From positions 1-25,868 of the forward strand of contig CAZIWX010000030.1 in NCBI GenBank assembly GCA_964543125.1: DNA of 25,868 nt, in the 5' to 3' direction. Each line of letters starts with the position of its first letter. Positions within the stretch are counted from its first letter, which is position 1. Under the pieces are notes generated by a model. It was not told where the DNA came from and did no database searches. It was given only the letters and a program-made list of their open reading frames with translations. Below, in pieces: positions 16,067 to 25,137 of the stretch. The stretch comes from CAZIWX01 sp964543125. Lineage in GTDB: Bacteria; Fidelibacterota; UBA8477. The position numbers were made by a program, and so were the translations under genes.

Positions 16067-17566
16067 CTAATCTGCATAGACGCCGAAAACACGGCGTAAG
16101 GTATCAGAAATTTCACCCAGCGTGGCGTAAGCTTTTACGGCGGTCAAAATGAAGGGCATTAGATTTTCCGTTCCCCGGGCAGCTTGAAGCAAATCGTCTA
16201 AAGCGGTCTGAACGGCTTTTGAATCTCGATTTTGGTGGGTTTGATTTAGCCGTGCCAGTTGTTTCCGGGCCGCGGCTTTATCCAGTACCAGTGTTTCCGG
16301 GGTGCCGGTCTCAGGCGTCTGAAATTTATTAAGTCCTACAATAGTCCTTTTCCCCGATTCAATTTCCTGCTGGTAGTTGTAAGCGCTCTGACTGATCTCA
16401 TTCTGAAAAAAGCCGGATTCGATTGCGGCGATCGCTCCACCCATTTCGTCAATGCGGTCCAGATATGTAAAAACTTCTTGCTCCAACCTGTCCGTCAATG
16501 CTTCAATTGCTTCCGAACCGGCCAGGGGATCCACATAAGCAGTGATCCCACTTTCATGACCGATAATTTGCTGGATTCGCAACGCTACCCGGGCCGAATC
16601 CTCGGTTGGTAAAGCCAGGGCTTCATCTTTGGCATTGGTGTGTAAAGATTGGGTTCCACCGAGCACGGCGGCCAAAGCCTGGATGGTTACCCGGACAATG
16701 TTGTTATCGACTTGTTGAGCAGTTAGCGTGGATCCACCCGTTTGGGCATGAAACCGGCACATCAGGGCTTTGGGATTAGTAGCACCAAACCGTTCCCGCA
16801 TGATCTTGGCCCAGATTCGCCGCGAAACGCGGAATTTGGCGATCTCTTCCAGGAAATCATTGTGGGCATTCCAGAAAAAGGAGAGGCGCGCACCAAACTC
16901 ATCCACATTTAATCCGGATGCCAGTGCCGCTTCGACGTAGGTAATAGCGTTGGCAAACGTAAAGGCCAATTCCTGGGCGGCCGTGGAACCCGCTTCCCGA
17001 ATGTGATAGCCCGAGATTGAGATTGTATTCCAGCGGGGCAGATTGGCATGACACCAGGCAAAAATATCCGTTACGATTCGCAACGAAGGTTTGGGGGGGT
17101 AGATATAGGTGCCCCGGGCGATATATTCCTTCAAAATATCATTTTGGATTGTGCCGGATAATTTTTGCAGTGCGAGGCCCTGTTTTTCCGCCACCGCCAC
17201 ATATAAGGCCAATAAAATTGCGGCGGTACTATTGATGGTCATGGAAATGGATACCTGATCAAGCGGAATCCGATCCAGCAGAATTTCCATGTCGGCCAGA
17301 GAATTAATAGGCACTCCCACGCGCCCCACTTCACCTTCAGCCAACTCATGATCCGAGTCATACCCCATCTGAGTCGGAAGGTCGAAGGCCACCGAAAGTC
17401 CGGTCTGACCATTTTCCAATAAATAACGATACCGGGCATTGGAGTCTTCGGCTGATGAAAATCCGGCGTATTGGCGCATGGTCCATAGTCGTTGGCGATA
17501 CATTTCCGGGTAAATACCCCGGCTAAATGGGAATTCGCCCGCCTTTTCGTTTTGGGAATTACCCAT
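16067..17566 (-). CDS. Methylmalonyl-CoA mutase large (catalytic) subunit, no B12-binding domain
   Basis: A 499-residue acyl-CoA mutase TIM-barrel subunit. Tyr33 in MRQYAGF and Arg151 in TIQNDILKEYIAR match the Tyr/Arg pair that recognises methylmalonyl-CoA; isobutyryl-CoA mutases carry Phe and Gln there. Other signatures are GLSVAFDLPTQMGYDSD, YIYPPKPSLRIVTDIFAW and ISISGYHIREAGSTA. The protein ends without the DxHxxG cobalamin domain, so a separate small subunit must be encoded elsewhere. It also begins at EFPFSRGIYPEMYR, lacking the usual N-terminal tail of about 30-40 residues. ATG 17566 has GGAGAGG at 17574-17580, which fixes the start. Role: methylmalonyl-CoA to succinyl-CoA, downstream of the nearby biotin-dependent carboxylase subunits. 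Confidence 0.93.
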   Translation of the reverse strand: MGNSQNEKAGEFPFSRGIYPEMYRQRLWTMRQYAGFSSAEDSNARYRYLLENGQTGLSVAFDLPTQMGYDSDHELAEGEVGRVGVPINSLADMEILLDRIPLDQVSISMTINSTAAILLALYVAVAEKQGLALQKLSGTIQNDILKEYIARGTYIYPPKPSLRIVTDIFAWCHANLPRWNTISISGYHIREAGSTAAQELAFTFANAITYVEAALASGLNVDEFGARLSFFWNAHNDFLEEIAKFRVSRRIWAKIMRERFGATNPKALMCRFHAQTGGSTLTAQQVDNNIVRVTIQALAAVLGGTQSLHTNAKDEALALPTEDSARVALRIQQIIGHESGITAYVDPLAGSEAIEALTDRLEQEVFTYLDRIDEMGGAIAAIESGFFQNEISQSAYNYQQEIESGKRTIVGLNKFQTPETGTPETLVLDKAAARKQLARLNQTHQNRDSKAVQTALDDLLQAARGTENLMPFILTAVKAYATLGEISDTLRRVFGVYAD

Positions 17567-17584
17567 ACTGAATCCTCTCCGGTA

Positions 17585-18343
17585 TTACATTCCGCGCTGT
17601 TTTCGGATTTCCTGGTAAGCCTGATTAATGGCTTTGAATTTTTCTTCGGCCATTTGTTTGAATTCGGGACCTAAATGGGAAACCTTGTCGGGGTGAAAAC
17701 GGGCCGCCATACGATGGTAGGCTTTTTTCACCTCGGCATTGGTGACATTCTCCTCAATTTCAAGAATTTGATAAGCTTGCAGCGTGTCTTTCACAAATTG
17801 AGCTTTGATGGAATTCAGGTCATTGATAGGAATTTTCAGGTATTGGGCGATTTCGGCAATGACATCGATTTCACTTTGATCAACCTGCCCGTCGGCGCCA
17901 CTGATTCCGAAAAGGACGTGAATCAGTTGGAGCTTTTCCGCCATTTGCATGTGGCGATTAATCTGGTCTGCGACCTCGTATATATAATAATCCTGATCCA
18001 ATAGATTTTTCAGCAAGTGCATCATTTCCCGGGCGTTCTCCGCCCCAAAGTTTAGGACGAAGTATTTTTTAACATATTCGATCTCGGATTTCAAAACCTG
18101 GTTATCAGCCTTTAACACTTTGGCAATGAGCACCAGAATTGCAACGGCAAAATCACCCGGCCGAGTCTGAGTAGAATGAGTCGTTCCAAAGCCGGGTACT
18201 TTGGTGTCGAAGGGAAGTTTGCCACCCGTTCCGGTTTGGTTAGTATCCAGCTGACCACCCAGCCACCAGCCAATCAACCCTCCAATCGGTCCGGCAAAAG
18301 CCCAGCCCAGGCCACTCATGAAAATGCGTCCCAACATGCCCAT
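17585..18343 (-). CDS. TerB and J-domain protein (DjlA-like co-chaperone)
   Basis: 252 residues. A glycine-rich hydrophobic N-terminal segment (about 10-30, GLGWAFAGPIGGLIGWWLGG) could anchor the protein to the membrane. A TerB-like helical domain follows (about 63-175, two repeats with acidic motifs such as FGISGADGQVDQSEIDVIAEIAQYL). The C-terminal J domain (188-250) carries the HPD motif at 217-219, which stimulates DnaK. This order is that of DjlA. The start may be ATG 18343 or 18337; the ribosome site (AAAGGGA) is rather far from the first. It is 18 bases from the mutase gene in the same direction. A link to mutase or carboxylase assembly is possible but unproven. Confidence 0.88.
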   Translation of the reverse strand: MGMLGRIFMSGLGWAFAGPIGGLIGWWLGGQLDTNQTGTGGKLPFDTKVPGFGTTHSTQTRPGDFAVAILVLIAKVLKADNQVLKSEIEYVKKYFVLNFGAENAREMMHLLKNLLDQDYYIYEVADQINRHMQMAEKLQLIHVLFGISGADGQVDQSEIDVIAEIAQYLKIPINDLNSIKAQFVKDTLQAYQILEIEENVTNAEVKKAYHRMAARFHPDKVSHLGPEFKQMAEEKFKAINQAYQEIRKQRGM

Positions 18344-18448
18344 TCCAGCTATTCCCTTTGTCTGTTAAGTTGCTTCATCCGGGCCAAATCCATACCTCGG
18401 TTACCCTGAACCAAACCGGAAAATGTCGGCCACTCCAGGGTAAAATAT

Positions 18449-18949
18449 TCAACTGATCTCGATGATTAAAGTGCCCTTTTCCACAGACTGTCCGGCTTTG
18501 ACATGAACAGTCAGAATGGTGCCGCTAACCGGTGCCTTTACCTCATTTTCCATTTTCATGGCTTCCATGATCAAAATGGGTTCACCTTCATCAACCGCAT
18601 CACCCTCTGTTTTAAGCACCTGCGTCACCAGGCCGGGAATCTGGGCGTGAACCAGACCAGCCCGTTGACTGCGATTGTTTTTCCAACCCATGGCCTCTAA
18701 CCGTTGAGCCATTTCATCCTTGATTTTTACCTGAGCTGAATGACCATCAACCAGTACAGTGTATTCACCATTGAGCCGGACCGCGATCACGTGCGATTTT
18801 TGATTTAATATCAGACTGTAAACACCCGGATACAACGGTTCCAGGTCCAGTGGACCCTGAACGTTTTCGGCGGTAAGTTTTAATTGGCCATTACCGGTGG
18901 CCAGCTCAAAGACCACTTCCTGATCGCAAATTTGGGTGAGAAATTTCAA
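18449..18949 (-). CDS. Biotin carboxyl carrier protein of an acyl-CoA carboxylase
   Basis: About 166 residues. The C-terminal biotinyl-lipoyl domain contains LIMEAMKMENEVKAPVSGTI, with the biotin-accepting Lys at about 132. The N-terminal half (from KFLTQICDQEVVFEL) resembles the BT-like linker region of acyl-CoA carboxylase alpha chains, so this looks like the split-off C-terminal half of a propionyl-CoA-carboxylase-type alpha subunit. I place the start at TTG 18949: it overlaps the accC stop as TTGA, has AGGA about nine bases upstream, and begins where homology-like sequence begins. A TTG at 18982 would add 11 unconserved residues. Biotinylation by the downstream birA product is expected. 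Confidence 0.85.
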   Translation of the reverse strand: MKFLTQICDQEVVFELATGNGQLKLTAENVQGPLDLEPLYPGVYSLILNQKSHVIAVRLNGEYTVLVDGHSAQVKIKDEMAQRLEAMGWKNNRSQRAGLVHAQIPGLVTQVLKTEGDAVDEGEPILIMEAMKMENEVKAPVSGTILTVHVKAGQSVEKGTLIIEIS

Positions 18950-20457
18950 TTGCGTTGTTCCTGCCGCCCAATTTGAACCCAACGGTTGGTGGTTTGCTTT
19001 CGTCCACTGGTTCGGTGTTTACCGTTGGCGCCTTGGTACCATTGGTGAGCAGCCGCCGTGATGGTTCCGGCTTGGGCGGCGTCAGCGGGCAGGGTCCGCA
19101 ATTGAGCCAGAAGATCATTTTTATAGGTCTGGTAAAAATGTGTGTCGTAGGGTCCCCGGCGGAATTGGGAATGGTTTATCACTGCAGCGCAAAACCCGAT
19201 ACTGGTCTCAATCCCGGCAATAAGAAATTCGCTCAGCGCCCGCTCCATGCGATCCAGCGCAGCTCCCCGATCCCTGCCCCAGGTCACCAGTTTACCGAGT
19301 AACGGATCGTAAAAGGGGGTAATTTCGGATCCATGCCGGATGGCGCCGTCAAACCGCGTTCCGAATCCATTGGGGATATGCAGCGCCTGGATTTGACCGG
19401 TGGAGGGAGCAAAGTCATTTTGAGCGTCTTCAGCATAGATCCGGCACTCGATGGCGTGTCCGGCGGAACGTATATCGTCCTGGGAAAGACTTAATGGCTG
19501 TCCGTTCGCAATGCGAATTTGTTCGGCTACCAAATCAAGCCGGGTTACCATTTCAGTGACCGGATGCTCAACCTGCAAGCGGGTATTCATTTCCAGAAAA
19601 TAAAAATTCCGCTGTTTATCGACCAGAAATTCAACGGTGCCAGCACTAGTATAACCGCAACTCCGCGCAACTTCCACGGCGGCCCGGCCCATTTTTTCTC
19701 GTAAGTCCGATGTCAGAAATGGTGACGGGGATTCTTCAATGACTTTCTGATACCGTCGTTGAATGGAGCATTCACGCTCATTCAGATGCACAATATTTCC
19801 CTGCTGATCAGCCAATATCTGGAATTCTATATGGTGGGGTTCTTCGAGATATTTTTCAATGTAAACCCGGCCATCACCAAACGCACTGGTAGCCTCCCGC
19901 TGGGCTTGTGCAACGGTGTGAGCAAATTGATCGGCGGAATGCACCAGGCGCATGCCCTTACCGCCGCCGCCACCCGCAGCCTTTACCAACACCGGAAAGC
20001 CGATGGCTTGGGCAGTATTCAAAGCCGCGGACGTATCTTCGATTGGTTTTTCGGTTCCGGGTACTACGGGTACGCCGGCCCGGAGCATTTGCCGGCGCGC
20101 GGCGGTTTTATCCCCCATGAGGGTAATGGCTTTAGCCGGCGGACCGATGAAGGTAACACCCAAGGCGGTTACAGCGGCTGCAAAATCGGTATTTTCGGAT
20201 AAAAATCCATATCCCGGATGAACGGCGGCGGCCCCCGATAATTTCAAAATTTCAAGCAGCGTATCCTGCTTCAGGTAGCTTTGAATTGAAGGAGCCGGCC
20301 CGATAGCGTAGGCCTCATCCGCAAACAAAACATGCGGTGCAGTACGGTCGGCCTCGGAATATACCGCGACGGTTTGAATCCCCATTTCCCGGCAGGTGCG
20401 CATTACCCGCAGGGCAATTTCGCCCCGATTTGCGATGAGAATTTTCTTAAACATCAT
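18946..20457 (-). CDS. accC: Acyl-CoA carboxylase biotin carboxylase subunit
   Basis: 503 residues. The ATP-grasp biotin carboxylase starts FKKILIANRGEIALRVMRTCREMG. The glycine-rich ATP loop AGGGGGKGM is at 161-169. HHIEFQILADQQGNIVHLNERECSIQRRYQKVIEESP and FLEMNTRLQVEHPVTEMVT contain the metal, bicarbonate and biotin contacts. It is about 50 residues longer than E. coli AccC; the extra C-terminal tail (from about 455) is polar and low in recognisable motifs. Start ATG 20457 or 20454. The TTGA overlap with the biotin carrier gene implies coupled, equimolar synthesis. With the mutase downstream, a propionyl-CoA carboxylase is more likely than acetyl-CoA carboxylase, but no carboxyltransferase gene is in the window to confirm it. 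Confidence 0.92.
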   Translation of the reverse strand: MMFKKILIANRGEIALRVMRTCREMGIQTVAVYSEADRTAPHVLFADEAYAIGPAPSIQSYLKQDTLLEILKLSGAAAVHPGYGFLSENTDFAAAVTALGVTFIGPPAKAITLMGDKTAARRQMLRAGVPVVPGTEKPIEDTSAALNTAQAIGFPVLVKAAGGGGGKGMRLVHSADQFAHTVAQAQREATSAFGDGRVYIEKYLEEPHHIEFQILADQQGNIVHLNERECSIQRRYQKVIEESPSPFLTSDLREKMGRAAVEVARSCGYTSAGTVEFLVDKQRNFYFLEMNTRLQVEHPVTEMVTRLDLVAEQIRIANGQPLSLSQDDIRSAGHAIECRIYAEDAQNDFAPSTGQIQALHIPNGFGTRFDGAIRHGSEITPFYDPLLGKLVTWGRDRGAALDRMERALSEFLIAGIETSIGFCAAVINHSQFRRGPYDTHFYQTYKNDLLAQLRTLPADAAQAGTITAAAHQWYQGANGKHRTSGRKQTTNRWVQIGRQEQRN

Positions 20458-20568
20458 TTTTTTAAGCGGTGCGGCGACTCACCAATTTGCCTTTCCTTCG
20501 AATTCCGGTTAGCGATGGTTTTGCAGCGGTGAAAGGATAAACAATTAATCTCAAAATCCCGGGGAAAA

Positions 20569-22575
20569 TTAGTCCAGTAAGCTTAGAAATTCCGCTTCTG
20601 ATAAAACCGTAAGCCCCCAAGCCTCAGCCTTGGTCAGTTTTGAACCGGCGCCGGGTCCGGCAACCACATAATCCGTTTTTTTACTTACTGAATTGGTGGC
20701 GCTACCACCCCGGAGTTCAACCATTTCCCGGGCCGCTTCCCGGGTGAACTTTTCAAGTTTTCCGGTAAAAACAAAGGTTTTTCCGGTAAATCGAGCATCT
20801 CTAACGCCGGTTTTCAAGGAAGTCTCGGGATGTACCCCACCAGCCTTCAAGCGTTGGAGCAATTCATGATTGTGCGGCTCTTTAAAGAAGGTGACAACAG
20901 CTTCCGCTACAATTGGACCAACTTCATAAATAGCGATCAGTTCCGCGGCGGCGGCTTCTGCCAGAGCGTTCAGGGAGCCATAGCGTTTAGCCAGGATCTT
21001 GGAAACATGTTCACCTACATTGCGAATGCCCAGGGCATGAATCAGGCGCCACAATTCCCGTGCCCGGCTGACTTCGATGGAAGCTAAAATATTTTGAGCA
21101 GATTTTTCAGCCATTCGGTCCAGCCCGGCCAAATTCTCCAAAGTCAGGAAATACAGGTCAGCCACCGTGTGAATCAATCCCCTTTCCACCAACTGATCAA
21201 TGAGTTTGGGTCCCATCCCATCGATATTCATAGCATTATTAGATGCAAAATGATCAATGCAACCTTTCACCTGGGCCGGACACGATATGTTTTGGCAGTA
21301 ATGCTTAACTTCACCTTCCAAGCGAGCGATAGTGCCTTCACAGACGGGACAGAGGCTGGGAATTTTATACGGCGTGGTATTGGCGGGGCGTTTTTCTGTA
21401 ATGACTTTTACTACTTCCGGAATCACATCGCCCGCGCGTTGGATCAAGACCGTATCACCCACGCGGATATCCTTACGATCAATCTCATCCTGATTATGGA
21501 GCGTTGCTCTGGAAACCGTGACGCCACCAAGCCGTACCGGCTTAAGATTCGCCACCGGTGTGATGGCCCCCGTGCGGCCCACACTAACTTCAATGGATTC
21601 AATGAGAGTGGTTTCCTGGCGAGCTTTGAACTTACCGGCAATCGCCCAGCGGGGAGAGCGACTCCGGATACCTAATTCCGCCTGGGCTGCCAAGTCATTT
21701 ACTTTGAGAACGATGCCGTCGATGTCATAGGGCAGAATATCACGACGGGCTTCCATGTCCCGGTAAAAGCCGATCGCTTCTTTGATCCCGTGACACAGGC
21801 GAATCTGATCATTTACCGGGAAACCCCATTGGGGAAGTGTTTCCATGAATTCCAAATGAGTTTGAAAATTGAAGCCCTCAATTATTCCGGCAGCGTATAG
21901 ATTGATTTGAAGCCGTCGTTGGGCCGTAATTCGAGAATCCAGTTGCCTTAAACTGCCGGCAGCTGCATTTCGCGGATTAGCAAAAAGAGATTCATGGTCC
22001 GTTTCACGTTGCTCATTCAATCGGCGGAAATCAGCGTGACGCATGAAGACTTCACCGCGGACTTCCAATAAAGCGGGCGCCGGACGATTATCAGCCTTGA
22101 GACGCAGCGGTACGCCACGAAGAGTTTTCAGGTTTTGGGTAATATTCTCACCGGCAAAACCATCACCCCGGGTGGCGCCGGCCACAAACAAACCATTTTC
22201 GTAAATGAGTTCTACACCAAGTCCGTCCAGCTTAGGTTCTGCCACGTAGGTCACAACTTCAATATTCAGCAGCTTGCGTATGCGCTGATCGAAATCCAGT
22301 AATTCCTGTTCGTTCATGGCATTTGCCAAGGAGAGCATGGGTGTCCGGTGTTCCAGTGTTACGAATTCAGACTGCGGGGCGCTACCCACTCGCCGGGTGG
22401 GAGAATCGGGCTGAATCAAGTCCGGATGTTGAGTTTCCAGCTCCTGTAATTTGCGTAACAACCGATCATATTCGGCATCCGAAATAACCGGATCATCCAA
22501 AATGTAGTACCGGTAATTGTGCTCCCGTAATCGGCGGCTTAAAGATTTAATGCTTTGGTGGGCTGAATTATTCAT
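20569..22575 (-). CDS. ligA: NAD-dependent DNA ligase LigA
   Basis: 668 residues, full length. Domain Ia and the NMN-binding helices are at the start (YRYYILDDPVISDAEYDRLLRKL). The adenylated Lys115 is in the KLDG motif (AEPKLDGLGVELIYENG), followed by the OB fold. A four-cysteine zinc finger (CPVCEGTIARLEGEVKHYCQNISCP) and helix-hairpin-helix repeats follow, then a C-terminal BRCT domain (about 590-668, FTGKTFVFTGKLEKFTREAA and KKTDYVVAGPGAGSKLTKA). It seals nicks in replication and repair. ATG 22575 lacks an obvious ribosome site. It lies 111 bases upstream of accC in the same direction. Confidence 0.98.
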   Translation of the reverse strand: MNNSAHQSIKSLSRRLREHNYRYYILDDPVISDAEYDRLLRKLQELETQHPDLIQPDSPTRRVGSAPQSEFVTLEHRTPMLSLANAMNEQELLDFDQRIRKLLNIEVVTYVAEPKLDGLGVELIYENGLFVAGATRGDGFAGENITQNLKTLRGVPLRLKADNRPAPALLEVRGEVFMRHADFRRLNEQRETDHESLFANPRNAAAGSLRQLDSRITAQRRLQINLYAAGIIEGFNFQTHLEFMETLPQWGFPVNDQIRLCHGIKEAIGFYRDMEARRDILPYDIDGIVLKVNDLAAQAELGIRSRSPRWAIAGKFKARQETTLIESIEVSVGRTGAITPVANLKPVRLGGVTVSRATLHNQDEIDRKDIRVGDTVLIQRAGDVIPEVVKVITEKRPANTTPYKIPSLCPVCEGTIARLEGEVKHYCQNISCPAQVKGCIDHFASNNAMNIDGMGPKLIDQLVERGLIHTVADLYFLTLENLAGLDRMAEKSAQNILASIEVSRARELWRLIHALGIRNVGEHVSKILAKRYGSLNALAEAAAAELIAIYEVGPIVAEAVVTFFKEPHNHELLQRLKAGGVHPETSLKTGVRDARFTGKTFVFTGKLEKFTREAAREMVELRGGSATNSVSKKTDYVVAGPGAGSKLTKAEAWGLTVLSEAEFLSLLD

Positions 22576-22599
22576 GCTGAGCTAAAATTTAAAGCAAAA

Positions 22600-22616
22600 G
22601 GCTTTAAGAAAAAGCC
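22600..22616 (-). other. Small hairpin in the ligA leader
   Basis: On the minus strand GGCTTT (22611-22616) and AAAGCC (22600-22605) form a 6-bp hairpin with a 5-base loop. TTTT follows, 25 bases before the ligA start. It could be a weak attenuator. Nothing else of note was found in the 22576-22872 gap. Confidence 0.3.
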
Positions 22617-22872
22617 GAAGATAAGCGGAAGTGCTTCTTTCAACCGGGAGCCGGATGCGCGGGTTGAGATTGATAGGCGGATATACTTGCGAATTGACTT
22701 TTAGCCGTGGTGGCAGTTCACGCTCAATCCGGCGGGGTGTAGGTGTGAGCCGCGTTCCCGCAATAACCGTTTTTTAGAGAGTATTCCGTAAACTGCGGCG
22801 GCTGCCCGGAACAACGTTTATTTCAGCGGACCAGATCTTTTTAACAATATGAAATTTAACGGCTTCGCTTTG

Positions 22873-24039
22873 TCAAGACGGCACTTGAATCATATTCGTT
22901 CGGATCTTACCAAACGCTGTACGCAAATCCGTTAACAGGTCATCGATATGTTCTACTCCTGCGGATAGCCTTATTAAGCCGTCGCTGATGCCGTGTTTTT
23001 CCCTGATTTCTTTAGGAATAGAAGCATGGGTCATTGAGGCCGGGTGATTTATAAGCGATTCCACGCCCCCTAATGATTCCGCCAGGATAAAAACCTCGGT
23101 TGACATAACGAAGTTTTTTACCGTTTCAAAGTCAGCATTGATATGGAAAGAAACCATCCCCCCGGGAAGCTTCATTTTATTGGGAACGGTTTGACGGTAA
23201 TGCCCCGGATAATAAATTTTATCTACCAAAGGCATGGTTTCCAAATATTCTACTATTTTCTGAGCGTTAAAGGAATGCCGCTCCATACGCAGGTGTAAGG
23301 TTTTAATTCCCCGAAGAATCAACCAGGACTCAAAGGGGCCTAACATTCCTCCCACCGCATATTGATTGAAACGAATCCGTTCCGCTAATTGATCATCCTT
23401 AACAACGATGGCGCCGGCGATAACATCACAATGCCCCCCCAGATATTTGGAAGCGGAGTGTAACACGATATCGGCGCCCAGGTCCAACGGCTTTTGAATG
23501 TAAGGAGTGGCAAAAGTATTGTCCACACCGGTAAGAACGTCATATTTCCGGGCAACGGCGGCAACGGCTTCAATATCAACAAGTTTTAGTAAAGGATTGG
23601 AAGGCGTTTCTATCCAGAATAGCTTGGTGTTCTTATTTATTGCCTTTTTAAAATTAGTGGGGTCGCTCCCATCTACATAGCTAAAGGTTATATTGAATTT
23701 GCGCATTAATTTTTCAAATTGGCGCTGCGTTCCGCCGTATAAATCGTCAATCGCAACCACATGATCGCCTGCTTGCAACAAATTCAAAACAGCATTCAAA
23801 GCCGCCAGCCCGGAAGAAAAAGCGTAAGCCTGTTTTCCATTTTCTAAAGCGGCCAAAGTATCTTCTAAAGCTGCCCGGGTGGGATTTGACCAGCGTGAAT
23901 AAACATAACCGCTTTCATCACCGGGGAAATTTACCCGATAAGTACTGCTGGGGAAAATGGGAGTAGTTACCGAACCGGTATGGTCTTCGGGAACCTGGCC
24001 AAGATGGATAGCTTGTGTTTCAAATCGTTTGTTTTTCAT
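22873..24039 (-). CDS. mccB: Cystathionine gamma-lyase/gamma-synthase family PLP enzyme
   Basis: 388 residues of the Cys/Met-metabolism PLP family. YSRWSNPTRAALE contains the Tyr and Arg that hold the cofactor phosphate of the neighbouring subunit. SSGLAALNAVL, VDNTFATPY (Asp173, pyridine nitrogen) and the Schiff-base Lys198 in SASKYLGGHCDVIAG follow. The family cannot be split into gamma-lyase, gamma-synthase or sulfhydrylase by motif alone. The preceding cystathionine beta-synthase-like gene, 14 bases upstream, and the cysteine-codon leader favour gamma-lyase, forming cysteine from cystathionine. ATG 24039 has AAGGGAAG upstream. AT content is higher than in flanking genes. The gene symbol is by analogy with the mccA-mccB pair. 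Confidence 0.88.
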   Translation of the reverse strand: MKNKRFETQAIHLGQVPEDHTGSVTTPIFPSSTYRVNFPGDESGYVYSRWSNPTRAALEDTLAALENGKQAYAFSSGLAALNAVLNLLQAGDHVVAIDDLYGGTQRQFEKLMRKFNITFSYVDGSDPTNFKKAINKNTKLFWIETPSNPLLKLVDIEAVAAVARKYDVLTGVDNTFATPYIQKPLDLGADIVLHSASKYLGGHCDVIAGAIVVKDDQLAERIRFNQYAVGGMLGPFESWLILRGIKTLHLRMERHSFNAQKIVEYLETMPLVDKIYYPGHYRQTVPNKMKLPGGMVSFHINADFETVKNFVMSTEVFILAESLGGVESLINHPASMTHASIPKEIREKHGISDGLIRLSAGVEHIDDLLTDLRTAFGKIRTNMIQVPS

Positions 24040-24053
24040 TTAACTTCCCTTGG

Positions 24054-25085
24054 TTATGCAAGAAACCCTTTTTCTCGCATCCAGTTATCATTAAATATCT
24101 TACTCATGTATTTCATCCCTCCGTCGGGAAGAATAACCACCACAACTTTATCGGAAGAAAGATTCTTAGCATGTTTCAAAGCAACACTTACCGCTGCTCC
24201 TGATGAACCCCCGCCAAATATTCCCTCTTTACGGGCTAAATCTCTGGCGGTTAAAAAGCTTTCCTTATCGGAAACCTGATAGATTTTGTCAATTACCGAA
24301 AAGTCAATGGTGGGGCAGAGCATATCCTCGCCAATTCCTTCAACATAATAAGTATGAGGTTCAATCAAAGTTTTATCGCGATGATACTGATAATAAACGG
24401 AACCTAAGGGGTCAGCGGCAACGACCTCGATGAGCGGGTTTTTTTCCTTAAGATAACGGGCAACTCCTGAAACCGTTCCGCCGGTACCGATACCCCCCAC
24501 CAGAATATCAATATGACCTTTTGTCTGTTGCCAAATCTCCGGACCGGTTATCCGATAGTGAGCTTCGATATTATCGAGATTAAAATATTGTCCGATAAAA
24601 TATGAATTGGGGGTTTCTCGATAAATGCTTTTGGCCGTTTCATAGTAGCTGCCGGGAGCCTCAGCCGGTACCGCTGCCGGGCAAATATGAACTTCCGCCC
24701 CAAAAGCCTTCAAAGTATTAACCTTCTCTTCGGACATTTTGTCGGGAATAGTCAGAACGGCTTTGTATCCATAAGCAGCGGCAAACATAGCCACAGCCGC
24801 TCCTGTATTGCCGGAAGTAGCTTCGATAATGGTTGTTCCCGGAGTCAATTCACCTCTTCGTATTGCTTGCTCAAGAAGGTAAACCACCATGCGGTCTTTT
24901 ATGGAACCACTGGGATTCATATACTCCGGTTTTACCAAAACGGTAGCTTTGATTAATTGCTCGGCAGTTAATTTTCTAAGCTTTATTAAGGGGATGTTGC
25001 CAACCGATTCGGTAATGCTATTTAAATAAAAGCGGTTAGTTTTTTCCCCGGAAATATCATTATTCATTAACTTTTCCTCATTCAT
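24054..25085 (-). CDS. mccA: Cystathionine beta-synthase-like PLP enzyme (no CBS regulatory domains)
   Basis: 343 residues, fold type II PLP enzyme. The Schiff-base Lys63 is in NPSGSIKDRM, the phosphate loop TSGNTG at 90-95, then GGIGTGGTVSGVARYLKEKNP, a phosphate-contact GGGSSGAAV, and a C-terminal LPDGGMKYMSKIFNDNWM. YYVEGIGEDMLCPTIDFSVIDK and the SKxFNDxWM ending are features of cystathionine beta-synthase rather than of CysK. The tandem CBS domains of the eukaryotic enzyme are absent. ATG 25085 follows AAGGAAAGG. It starts 22 bases after the leader terminator, so it is the first enzyme gene of the attenuated operon. Sampled 60-base stretches are 33-40% GC against about 57% in accC, which suggests transfer or different selection. 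Confidence 0.88.
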   Translation of the reverse strand: MNEEKLMNNDISGEKTNRFYLNSITESVGNIPLIKLRKLTAEQLIKATVLVKPEYMNPSGSIKDRMVVYLLEQAIRRGELTPGTTIIEATSGNTGAAVAMFAAAYGYKAVLTIPDKMSEEKVNTLKAFGAEVHICPAAVPAEAPGSYYETAKSIYRETPNSYFIGQYFNLDNIEAHYRITGPEIWQQTKGHIDILVGGIGTGGTVSGVARYLKEKNPLIEVVAADPLGSVYYQYHRDKTLIEPHTYYVEGIGEDMLCPTIDFSVIDKIYQVSDKESFLTARDLARKEGIFGGGSSGAAVSVALKHAKNLSSDKVVVVILPDGGMKYMSKIFNDNWMREKGFLA

Positions 25086-25106
25086 AACCTTTCCTTAAAA
25101 TTTGGT

Positions 25107-25137
25107 AAAAAAAATCCACCTTGTTTTGAAGGGTGGA
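25107..25137 (-). terminator. Leader terminator upstream of the reverse-transsulfuration operon
   Basis: On the minus strand TCCACC (25132-25137) pairs with GGTGGA (25115-25120), with inner TT/AA pairs. Eight T follow (25107-25114). It lies between the leader ORF and the first enzyme gene, where a constitutive terminator would silence the operon, so conditional read-through is expected. Confidence 0.85.

Noticed and set aside
16067..17566. Isobutyryl-CoA or 2-hydroxyisobutyryl-CoA mutase
   Set aside because: The Tyr and Arg positions (33 and 151) are those of methylmalonyl-CoA mutase, not the Phe/Gln or Ile/Asp variants.
18349..18448. A short minus-strand frame between the biotin carrier and J-domain genes ending TAG at 18349, with an internal ATG at 18391-18393
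   Set aside because: Fourteen codons from the ATG, no spaced ribosome site, and no recognisable sequence. It is open by chance in a 105-base gap.
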